A stretch of DNA of 64,000 nucleotides, from assembly GCA_913057175.1 (NCBI GenBank), contig CAJXNP010000003.1, positions 186,001 through 250,000 on the forward strand. The letters are read 5' to 3'. The DNA comes from an uncultured Cytophagales bacterium (GTDB lineage Bacteria; Bacteroidota; Bacteroidia; Cytophagales; Cyclobacteriaceae). The first letter of the stretch is position 1. The number at the start of each line of letters is the position of its first letter. Below the pieces are notes generated by a model, which was not told the origin of the DNA, searched no databases, and saw nothing but the letters and a program-made list of their open reading frames with translations. Positions 1-7,902 of this stretch are shown here, piece after piece. A program made the translations under genes and the position numbers.

Positions 1-1233
1 GCAAATGAATACCGGCTGATCGATCCCGATGATACCTCAAAGTATATTTCCGCCCAGAGCTATAAAGATAATGTCGTATGTGTAGTTAAGGAAGAAGCCT
101 ATCACTTCTACGAAAAAGTGGTAACGGAAATACTTCAGATGTATAAAGAAGCCGGTGTGCCAATTTCAAAATTTCACATGGGCGGCGATGAAGTGCCAAC
201 AGGCGCATGGACAGGATCTCCCCTCGTAGTTGATTTTATGAAAAATCATCCGGAGATCGAAAATCATCATGCACTTCATGCATATTTTGTAAAAACCATG
301 ACTGAGCGACTATCTCACCTTGACCTTGAATGGCATGGTTGGGAGGAAGTGGCTTTAAAAAAATCAGAAGGCAGCCATTACAAACCCAACCCCGAGTTTG
401 TCGGAAAAAAAGTTGTTCCTTATATATGGAATAATCTGTTTGATTACCCTGATATAGGATATCAACTGGCTAATGCCGGCTATCCTGTGGTGCTGTGTAA
501 TGTGTCTAATTTCTATTTTGATCTTGCATACAATAAGGATCCGAAGGAACCAGGGCTTTACTGGGCAGGATTTATCAACGAACGAGACAGTTGGACTTTT
601 GCTCCCTTCAACATGTTCCGAACCACACTGAATACCTCCTCAGGTCAGGGAATCCATGTTTTGAGAACTGAGCAAAGAGGAGATGAAAAAGTAGATATTG
701 TTAAAATAGAACCCGGCGATCAGCCAGGCCTCGAGTTAGAAAGGCTTAACCCTGAAGCCCGGCCAAATATAGTTGGCATAGAAGCGCAGATCTGGAGTGA
801 GACGATTAAAGGTCAGGACATGCTGGAGTATTATTACTTGCCAAAACTTATTGGCTTTGCTGAAAGCGCATGGACAAAGGAACGATCCTGGGAAAATACA
901 GATGATGAAGAATCAAGGATCTCTGCCCAACAAAAAGAGTGGAATGTCTTTGCCAATCTGCTTGCACAAAAAGAGTTACCCAGATTTCATTATCTCAATA
1001 ACGGTTACAATTACCGGATACCACCTCCAGGAGCAATTATCGAAGATGGATTCCTGAAAGCCAATGTAGAATATCCCGGATTGCATGTCTATTACACGAT
1101 AGACGGATCTGAACCAAACAAGAATTCACAATTATTTAGTGAGCCAGTACCACTAGAAGGCAAAACCACAATCAAACTGAAATGTATTGACATGGCAGGA
1201 AATGAAAGTCGCACTGTTGAAATTGAGAATTAG
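1..1233 (+). CDS. Beta-N-acetylhexosaminidase, GH20 (5' truncated by window edge)
   Basis: The reading frame is open from base 1, so the gene starts before the window and only the C-terminal ~410 residues are seen. Family 20 enzymes remove terminal beta-linked GlcNAc or GalNAc by substrate-assisted catalysis. The GH20 hallmark HMGGDE lies at about 175-192, with the catalytic Asp-Glu pair at 187-192 (seen). An aromatic-rich barrel follows (NWWG-type Trp/Tyr, YIWNNLFDYP, EAQIWSE). The last ~70 residues (VYYTIDGSEPN, roughly 1085-1230) look like the small chitobiase/hexosaminidase C-terminal beta domain. It is convergent with the sigma factor gene. It fits a locus for a HexNAc-containing glycan. 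Signal sequence and localisation cannot be seen. Confidence 0.93.
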   Translation, partial: ANEYRLIDPDDTSKYISAQSYKDNVVCVVKEEAYHFYEKVVTEILQMYKEAGVPISKFHMGGDEVPTGAWTGSPLVVDFMKNHPEIENHHALHAYFVKTMTERLSHLDLEWHGWEEVALKKSEGSHYKPNPEFVGKKVVPYIWNNLFDYPDIGYQLANAGYPVVLCNVSNFYFDLAYNKDPKEPGLYWAGFINERDSWTFAPFNMFRTTLNTSSGQGIHVLRTEQRGDEKVDIVKIEPGDQPGLELERLNPEARPNIVGIEAQIWSETIKGQDMLEYYYLPKLIGFAESAWTKERSWENTDDEESRISAQQKEWNVFANLLAQKELPRFHYLNNGYNYRIPPPGAIIEDGFLKANVEYPGLHVYYTIDGSEPNKNSQLFSEPVPLEGKTTIKLKCIDMAGNESRTVEIEN

Positions 1234-1662
1234 GCTAAAAGGCCTGGATCACTTATTTATCTTGCAACAAAAAACATTTTGCTATTTGACCTGAAACAAT
1301 TCACTCGATATTTCAATGAGGAAATTATCCAAGACATAACTTATTGAAAACTTTGTAATGAGAGTGTAACAAACAATGCCAAAGGCATTCCCACGGGGTA
1401 AATCAGGAAGTTTTAAGAAAAAACATAGCACCGCTATGGTGATGAAAGAATGAAACGAATTGACTGATTTGCCTGCCCGCCACAGGTGGGCCTATCCGAT
1501 GTAAGTTAAGGATGACGGCAAGTGAATTAGGCTCGAATTACCAGCCTGTCTGACAGGTATTTCTAACAATAATTTGTGTTAGAATAATTGAATTGTAGTT
1601 TTTAGAATTTATTTATTGAGCAGATGCTAATTGGTCATACCATCAGAGCAACCAGGCAATAT
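1234..1662. other. Convergent intergenic region with small hairpins
   Basis: No gene is supported here. The stretch lies between convergent genes and holds several short palindromes: a GC-rich imperfect hairpin near 1472-1492 (GCCCGCC / GGTGGGC), CCTGTC-T-GACAGG at 1545-1557, and an 8-bp perfect stem TTCTAACA / TGTTAGAA at 1561-1584. The last two could terminate transcription from either side, but neither has a strong T-run. The GC-rich hairpin resembles inserts found again at 37.5-38.3 kb. Confidence 0.5.
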
Positions 1663-2181
1663 TCAATTCACCTGCGCTCTAATGATTTGCTTGGCTTTCA
1701 CCAATTGGTTTTTCACGGTATTTTTTGAGATGTTCATCAAAAAGGCTATTTCTTCATATGATTTACCTTCCTCAAAATTCAGTTGGATAATCTTCCTTCT
1801 TTTTTCTGTCAATACACTAATAGCCTTCTTTATTTTAAAAATTCTTTCTTCTTTCAGGTCTGGCTCAGGAGTTTGGTACTCCATAATATTTTGCCAGTAT
1901 CTCTCCTTGACAAATTCATTCTTCTTCACCTCTTTCAAATAATCATATACTCTATTCCTGATGATGGTGAAAAGGTATGAATTGAAATTCAATTCAGGAT
2001 TTATGCCGTCACGTTTCTCCCATATTTTGATGAACACTTCCTGAATCAGGTTTTCTGACTCTTCGACATCCTTAATAATGGAATTACAAAATCTGATTGC
2101 AGGATCCTTGAATAAACAATAAAGCTCCTGATAAGCACCCTCATCACCATTTTTGATCCGAATAAGCAACTCTTTTTTCAT
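1663..2181 (-). CDS. ECF-type RNA polymerase sigma factor
   Basis: A 172-residue sigma-70 family protein of extracytoplasmic-function type as found in Bacteroidota. Region 2 is at about residues 10-80 (LIQEVFIKIWEKRD, then NFNSYLFTIIRNRVYDYLK) and region 4 at about 115-165 (LTEKRRKIIQLNFEEGKSYE followed by a helix-turn-helix ending NTVKNQLVKAKQ). Such factors are usually controlled by a FecR-type anti-sigma factor and a TonB receptor with an STN domain. No fecR gene follows in this operon (the next gene downstream is convergent), so this is an orphan in the window. The SusC at the far right end carries an STN domain, but that SusC may well use another sigma factor beyond the edge. Start ATG at 2181 gives a normal family length. 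Confidence 0.93.
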   Translation of the reverse strand: MKKELLIRIKNGDEGAYQELYCLFKDPAIRFCNSIIKDVEESENLIQEVFIKIWEKRDGINPELNFNSYLFTIIRNRVYDYLKEVKKNEFVKERYWQNIMEYQTPEPDLKEERIFKIKKAISVLTEKRRKIIQLNFEEGKSYEEIAFLMNISKNTVKNQLVKAKQIIRAQVN

Positions 2182-2758
2182 ATTTTAAATTTCAATTTTT
2201 AACCACCAAAAAAAATTACCACTATTCTAAATAAATCAGGTTATCCCAGTATGACTATTCAGTTAACTTTGTAACATTTCAAGGAAATTTCCCATATCAT
2301 GCATCAACTGAAAATAAATCGTTCGTATAAATGTATCTTGATAATTTTAAAATGTGGTGCGCAAAATGCGCTTTTTACACCTTAATTTGCGCAAGCTAAA
2401 ATTTATAGACCCGCTTTTAGTCGTTTTAACTATTTGATAAAAATTTCATCCTTAATTACAATTAATTGAAATAAATATGGTTTTATTGGCTTTTTTTTAT
2501 CAAAATTTTAAATATTAAGTTATTTTACTTAACACAAAATTCATATTTGATTTGTTTATAAAAAAATAGTAGGAAAAGAAATATATACAGGTGATAATTA
2601 CAAATTTAACATGAGGTGGGAATTTCCCCTTTGGGTCCGACGATATATGTCGGGCTATGATCACAGCATCATTAGCTCTCGAAAGCAAAGCTTTGCCAGG
2701 GTTAACATTAAATGTGAATTTAACCAAGTAAGGGTTTTCTACTTTTAAGCGGGTTTAT
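2182..2758. other. AT-rich intergenic region upstream of the sigma gene
   Basis: This 577-bp gap lies upstream of the sigma gene and downstream of the 2759-5389 gene (both on the minus strand). It is very AT-rich. It holds a GCGC-type palindrome cluster at 2359-2394 and small stems near 2640-2655 (CCGACGATATATGTCGG) and 2676-2700. A 70-codon open frame on the minus strand here has no recognisable features and is not called. I see no other gene. Confidence 0.5.
2359..2394. promoter_or_regulatory. Operator-like palindromes GCGCA-AAA-TGCGC and TTGCGCAA
   Basis: GCGCAAAATGCGC (2359-2371) is a perfect 5-bp palindrome around AAA, and the perfect octamer TTGCGCAA follows at 2387-2394. They sit about 180-210 bp upstream of the sigma gene start. 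A closely similar palindrome (CGCAAATTGCG, 31109-31119) lies between the divergent acyltransferase and ROK kinase genes. Operator function is inference from symmetry and placement; the binding protein is unknown. Confidence 0.4.
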
Positions 2759-5389
2759 CTATTTCTTGATTAGCCAAACCTCAGAAACAATGGTACCCCA
2801 TCCGCCGGAGTTTCTCCATTGCTCTACCTTCACCCGATCTCCATCGGCCACATCGGGAGCCTTTTCAAACCTGATTGTTAGTTCACCATCACTGGTTGCT
2901 TTTTTGGGTATTTTAAAAGTGAAAAAATCGCTCATTTGGAGAGGCAGTTCTAATTCTTTTACCAGCAATTCATCATCCGCATAAATACTTTCAGACTTTT
3001 GGTTCATTCTCAAATCGTATCTCTCCTGATACCATGGTCTTACAAGAGTCAATCTGATCTTATATTTTCCGTTTGGATCGAGATTATCATAAAAAAGAGT
3101 TACCCCCTGATTCTCATCTTGTGTAAAATGCATCGACCGCTGGCTGGGCCTATTCCCTTCAGACAGCATCTGCTGGACGTATGGCTGTCCGTGATCATAT
3201 GGATAGCCATTCACCACATGTGGGGCTTTGTCGGAAGTTCCAAGGTTATCATAAAAACCACCCTCTCCCGGATTTTCGTAGTCAACGATCATTCTGAGCA
3301 ATTCCAATCTTTCTTTACCTTTGGCTTCCATTGACCTGGATATCTGTCGTTCAAGCCACCCTAAACCAATAAAATCATGATCAAGATTATAAAGCCCGTC
3401 GTTGCGAACTCCAAACAAATCATTGCTTTCCTCACCCAATAACAAGGCTTCTTTCTTTAAAGAATTCATTTCATTGGTTTCTTTCATTCCTGATTTCAAT
3501 AATTCATCTGCCTCTAGCAAATTTTGGTCTGCCATATTTCCATCCAATCCGGTTGCAACCAATATTTCAACTTTCTCCTGTAATTTCATTTGTTCTGAAA
3601 CAGCCAGTTGAATATATCGATCGAGAGCTGCTTTTTGCATGTACATTCGCCACAACCAATTATCTTTCATCAACAGGTCGGGCATTACTTCCCCTGCCTT
3701 TTTCACCAGGTTGTAGTATTCCAATACACCTTCCTTTTCCGGTAAAGGCTTGCCTGGTATTTCTTCCAGGTTCTCCTCCAATTGGAATATTGCTTTTGCC
3801 ATAAAAGGTGCAGCTTCCTCCCCAAACCACGTTTTACAGTAATCATCTACAACATTCTCAACAGTTGTTCTCGGTGACCACAACAATCGTTGCCACATCC
3901 ATTGATTGAAATGATCATGATGACCTGAGGAATGAGTAATGTCCCCTACCCCGTACCTCATCAGGTCATTGAATACGCGATGGTAATTTCTTGGCCATGC
4001 ATAGAATGTAAGTCGGTTGTAAACCATTGTGAGATATTGGTCCGGCCTTCTCTCATAAATGTCATGACCCCAATGTGGCGGTAAGTCTCCGTTTTTGTCA
4101 GCCCTTGGATACATCTGGATATATGCATGCTGGGCATATTTCCAATGTGTGATCTCATTGTAATAGACAAGTTTATGTTGTGGAGGCATTTGCCTGACAA
4201 TTTCCAATGGATAAAGTGAATAGGGTCCAAAGCCAGGATACCTGAAAAGATCCATTCTATGTGTTTGCCGATGCCCGGGTTGCCAGGTGGTAGCATCCGA
4301 ACCCGGACCAAAGCCCCACGCCCAAAGCCAATCTCTTGGTTTCTCCTGCAAATAAGAAAAGATGGCATTATCATCAGCATTATCGAATTTCTGGTTGGTA
4401 AAGTATATCCTGGTGTCAGGGTGGTATTTATGAATAATGTTTGCCATATCCCCGACAAGCTTAATGAATGTCAATCCATATGGTTCGCATCGATCACACT
4501 CACATCCACCTCCATCGCCACCATGAAATTTGACCAAATCATAAGCAGGGCCGGCCTTTGCAAAATCTTCACATTTTTTCAGCATGTATTCCCGGGCTTC
4601 AGGAACGGAGGGACAAACATACCCTACTCTTCCTATGGACTCGGAAGCTAGCCAAGCCGGCTCTTTTATTTCCGGGGCTGTATTCGCTCCAAAACCTCCC
4701 TGGGTCATCAGGTCATAGGATTTGATAAAATCGTACATGGGGCCAGGCTTTACACTGAAGATGTTTGCCCCGGCAAGGGCATAATCTAAAATGACTCTCT
4801 GGTTTTCCTCTTCAGTCCAATCACGGACTTTTGCCAAGCGCTTGGCAACCCCACTTTGCCCGAACTGAGTACCCCTTATTTCAAAGGCCGGAGCAGTTCG
4901 AATATCGAGATCACCGGGAACCATTATATGATCAAAATGGAAAGTAATTTGTCGTAGAAGTTCCCCAACCGCATACAAACACCCTCTATTATCATAGCCA
5001 GCCATGACCAATGATTCATCATCAATTTGTTGCAAAAGAAAACCTTCCTGACCGGGCTCAAGATCGCTCAGCTCCGGAATGCGATTTTCTTTAAACTTGT
5101 CTGCAAGCAGGGCGTGATGACTGGGCATTCCAAATAATATGGTCAGACCTTCTTCTTTTTTGGAATCAATCTTTTTATCGATCGAAATATCAATATTTGA
5201 TTTTTCGAGTATTCTATCCCTTAAAAGTCGTGCTACTCTCTCTTCAATCTCACCAGAATCTTCACCAAGGACAATTGAAATTTCATCATACCTCATTGGT
5301 TGAGAATTCGAGGGAATATTTCCCTGAGATTCAAAAAAGGCTGCCAAAAGCAAGATCAGAAAACCTGATGCAATGTTTAATTTTTTCAT
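2759..5389 (-). CDS. Putative glycoside hydrolase, GH20b/GH67N-like N-terminal domain (paralog A)
   Basis: A secreted protein of about 876 residues. I chose the ATG at 5389 because it gives a standard signal peptide (MKKLNIASGFLILLLAAFF); an in-frame ATG at 5422 would add 11 residues. The N-terminal ~150 residues have the alternating pattern of the GH20b/alpha-glucuronidase N domain that precedes a TIM barrel in several families (ending TAPAFEIRGTQFG). The middle has HGGDGGGCECDRC and WLWAWGFGPG, reminiscent of DUF4838/GH163-type barrels. The C-terminus is a beta-sandwich (YDNLDPNGKY ... VSEVWLIKK) shared with the proteins at 5573-7900 and 16649-19243. It is the most divergent of the three: its barrel lacks the FxPGGDPG motif of the other two. 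Substrate unknown; divergent from the cluster starting at 5573. Confidence 0.7.
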   Translation of the reverse strand: MKKLNIASGFLILLLAAFFESQGNIPSNSQPMRYDEISIVLGEDSGEIEERVARLLRDRILEKSNIDISIDKKIDSKKEEGLTILFGMPSHHALLADKFKENRIPELSDLEPGQEGFLLQQIDDESLVMAGYDNRGCLYAVGELLRQITFHFDHIMVPGDLDIRTAPAFEIRGTQFGQSGVAKRLAKVRDWTEEENQRVILDYALAGANIFSVKPGPMYDFIKSYDLMTQGGFGANTAPEIKEPAWLASESIGRVGYVCPSVPEAREYMLKKCEDFAKAGPAYDLVKFHGGDGGGCECDRCEPYGLTFIKLVGDMANIIHKYHPDTRIYFTNQKFDNADDNAIFSYLQEKPRDWLWAWGFGPGSDATTWQPGHRQTHRMDLFRYPGFGPYSLYPLEIVRQMPPQHKLVYYNEITHWKYAQHAYIQMYPRADKNGDLPPHWGHDIYERRPDQYLTMVYNRLTFYAWPRNYHRVFNDLMRYGVGDITHSSGHHDHFNQWMWQRLLWSPRTTVENVVDDYCKTWFGEEAAPFMAKAIFQLEENLEEIPGKPLPEKEGVLEYYNLVKKAGEVMPDLLMKDNWLWRMYMQKAALDRYIQLAVSEQMKLQEKVEILVATGLDGNMADQNLLEADELLKSGMKETNEMNSLKKEALLLGEESNDLFGVRNDGLYNLDHDFIGLGWLERQISRSMEAKGKERLELLRMIVDYENPGEGGFYDNLGTSDKAPHVVNGYPYDHGQPYVQQMLSEGNRPSQRSMHFTQDENQGVTLFYDNLDPNGKYKIRLTLVRPWYQERYDLRMNQKSESIYADDELLVKELELPLQMSDFFTFKIPKKATSDGELTIRFEKAPDVADGDRVKVEQWRNSGGWGTIVSEVWLIKK

Positions 5390-5572
5390 ATCAGAAATTA
5401 TCGAAAACGAATGATGTTTCATCCCGGGAGGATGGCTCTCGTTTATGAATACTTCAAACTGCTAAAAAAAGACTAGGAAATAGTCTTTAATCATAAATCG
5501 CCCGTATTACCACTGAATTTAAATGATTGGTGATATAGTTATCATCAGATTGATCATTTTATCAATAAATTA
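5390..5572. promoter_or_regulatory. Divergent promoter region between two paralogous hydrolase genes
   Basis: This 183-bp gap separates the outward-facing paralogs A and B and must hold both 5' control regions. A perfect 8-bp hairpin AAAGACTA / TAGTCTTT lies at 5468-5488. I could not assign a Bacteroidota -33/-7 promoter with confidence. Confidence 0.4.
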
Positions 5573-7900
5573 ATGGAACTAATGCGTCGAGTATCAATCT
5601 TAATTTTTTCAATATTCTTTTTTTCGCTCTCAAAGGGAGCTGACATCAACTTAGCAGAATCCTCAGTTATCATTTCCCAGGATATAAAACCAAAAGTCAG
5701 GGAATCAGCTTTGAAGATTCTACAGGAGGAAGTAAACAAACGAACGGGAATCACCTGGTCAGAAATTACAAAATGGAAGGACAGTGAGAAATATACCCTT
5801 GCTTTGGTGTTGTCATCAACCAAAAAAATAGATGGAAAGTTGCTGCCACAACACGAAGGCCAAAACCTGCCCGAACTACAGCCTGAAGGATTTAGGATAC
5901 AAATGCAGGACAATATCCTCTGGATCATCGGCGCAGACTCAAGAGCTATCATTTTTGGTATTGGTGAAATACTTCGTAAGTCCACCATGTCGGAAGGTGA
6001 ATTTCTAATCGATGAAAACCTCAATTTTGCCACTGCTCCCCAGTATTCTATCAGGGGTCATCAAATTGGATATAGAAATACCGCCAACTCTTACGATGCA
6101 TGGAGTGTGGAGCAATATGACCAATACATCCGGGAGCTGGTATTGTTTGGCACAAATGCCATCGAAAACATTCCTCCGCTTGAAAAAGACGATAGTCCTC
6201 ATTTTAAAATCCCAAGGGAAGAGATGAACATCAGGATGAGTGAAATTTGCGATGCCTATGACATTGAATACTGGGTATGGACACCTGCTAAGGTCGATCT
6301 GACAGATCAGGAATTAAGGGAAAAACAATTGGAAATACATGAGGCCAATTACAAGCAGGTTCCCAGGCTGGATAATGTATTTTTTCCCGGAGGTGATCCC
6401 GGACACAATCATCCCAAAGAGGTAATGCCTTTCCTCAAAGACTTACATTCCAGACTTGTAAAATATCATACGGATGCAGGGATCTGGATATCCCTGCAGG
6501 GATTTAGCCAGGAGCAAATTGATTACTTTTATCAATACCTTGCCCAATACAGTCCCACCTGGCTTAGAGGTGTGGTTTCAGGCCCCAGCAGCCCCTCGAT
6601 TTCAGAGACGAGATATAGGCTACCAAAACAATATAAACACCGTCACTATCCCGATATCACACATAATGTAAGATGCGATTACCCCGCCCTCAACTTTGAC
6701 CAGGCATTTGCTCTGACAATTGGCCGGGAAGGAATTAATCCTCAACCTGTCTACTATGCCAAAATTCATGCTAAATATGCGCCTTTTACTGATGGTTTTG
6801 TCTCTTACTCCGATGGATGTCACGATGATGTAAATAAAATAATCTGGAGTCAAAGAGGGTGGGACATCAATAAAAACGTTCTGGACATTTTAAAAGAATA
6901 CACCAAATTTTTCTTCCTGCCTGAAGTAGAGCAGGAAGCAGCAGAGGGAGTCCTCGGATTGGAGCGCAACTGGGATGGCTCTATTATTGACAATGGAAGC
7001 ATCGAACCGACATTGGCTTACTGGAAACAACTCGAAAGCCAATACCCTCAATTATCAAATAACTGGAGGTGGCAGATGCTGGTTTTGAGAGCCTATTACG
7101 ATGCATATGTCCGGCAACGAAGAATCTATGAAGGAAACCTTGAAAAACAAGCAAACATAACACTTTTCGAATTTCGCGAACGCGGTGCTGATATAGTCAT
7201 GAAGGAAGCGCTGGAAATTGTGAACCAGGCAGATACCAAACCCATCAAGAGGGAGGAAAGGCAGAAGATTGAGGATTATTGCCGCGACCTGTTCGAGTCC
7301 ATAGGGCTGCAAACAAGTGTCGAAAAATACGAAGCCAGTAATTCCCAGCGAGGTTGTATCCTTGATTTTGTTGACTATCCTCTTAATAACAGGTGGTGGC
7401 TTACTGACCAGTTTGAACTAATTGAAAAAATGGATTCGGAAGAAGAAAAAAATGAACGGATCATGGTGATTGCCAACTGGGAAAACCCCGGGCCGGGAAG
7501 CTATTATGATGATGTTTCCAATATTGCGAATAGCCCACATGTCACAACCACCGTTTACGATGCGGTGGACTTTGGATGGTGGGACGGTGGCTATTGCCGT
7601 TGGAGGCTTTCTTCACAGGTCTATCAGAATGATCCCATACTTGAATACGAAGACCTTGATCCAAATGCACGATATATTGTCAGGGTAGTCGGTTATGGCG
7701 ATGCACTCATCCGAATCGACGGAAAACGACTTGAACCCCTGGTATATGATAAAGAAATAGAAGGATTTAAAGAGTTCATCGTCCCGAGAAATGTTGTTGG
7801 TGACGGAAAAATTACCATTACTTTCGACCGGCCTGAAGAGTCTCATTTGCGATGGAGAAACTACTCAAGGATCTCTGATGTTTGGTTGATTAAAAGATAG
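5573..7900 (+). CDS. Putative glycoside hydrolase, GH20b-like N-terminal domain (paralog B)
   Basis: A secreted 775-residue protein. Translation may begin at ATG 5573 or at ATG 5582 (MRRVSILIFSIFF, the cleaner signal peptide). Domains: signal peptide; GH20b/GH67N-like domain to about 150; a TIM-barrel-like region starting IRGHQIGYR with YDAWSVEQYDQYIREL; FFPGGDPG with Asp275; SYSDGCHDDVNK with Asp414, Asp418 and Asp419; a helical region; and a C-terminal beta-sandwich (YEDLDPNARY ... ISDVWLIKR). The motif NWENPGPGSYYDD before the sandwich recurs in all three paralogs as NPGxGxxYD. Close in pattern to 16649-19243. The conserved acidic residues are the best catalytic candidates, but the family is not one I can name. 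It heads a (+) cluster, with 2 bp to the next gene. Confidence 0.7.
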   Translation: MELMRRVSILIFSIFFFSLSKGADINLAESSVIISQDIKPKVRESALKILQEEVNKRTGITWSEITKWKDSEKYTLALVLSSTKKIDGKLLPQHEGQNLPELQPEGFRIQMQDNILWIIGADSRAIIFGIGEILRKSTMSEGEFLIDENLNFATAPQYSIRGHQIGYRNTANSYDAWSVEQYDQYIRELVLFGTNAIENIPPLEKDDSPHFKIPREEMNIRMSEICDAYDIEYWVWTPAKVDLTDQELREKQLEIHEANYKQVPRLDNVFFPGGDPGHNHPKEVMPFLKDLHSRLVKYHTDAGIWISLQGFSQEQIDYFYQYLAQYSPTWLRGVVSGPSSPSISETRYRLPKQYKHRHYPDITHNVRCDYPALNFDQAFALTIGREGINPQPVYYAKIHAKYAPFTDGFVSYSDGCHDDVNKIIWSQRGWDINKNVLDILKEYTKFFFLPEVEQEAAEGVLGLERNWDGSIIDNGSIEPTLAYWKQLESQYPQLSNNWRWQMLVLRAYYDAYVRQRRIYEGNLEKQANITLFEFRERGADIVMKEALEIVNQADTKPIKREERQKIEDYCRDLFESIGLQTSVEKYEASNSQRGCILDFVDYPLNNRWWLTDQFELIEKMDSEEEKNERIMVIANWENPGPGSYYDDVSNIANSPHVTTTVYDAVDFGWWDGGYCRWRLSSQVYQNDPILEYEDLDPNARYIVRVVGYGDALIRIDGKRLEPLVYDKEIEGFKEFIVPRNVVGDGKITITFDRPEESHLRWRNYSRISDVWLIKR

Positions 7901-7902
7901 CA

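Noticed and set aside
2515-2727. 70-codon minus-strand open frame in the AT-rich gap
   Set aside because: No family resemblance, odd composition and it overlaps small hairpins; no support beyond being open.
3961-4458. 165-codon frame overlapping paralog A in another frame
   Set aside because: Lies wholly inside a well-supported gene on the same strand, with no domain or signal; a shadow frame.
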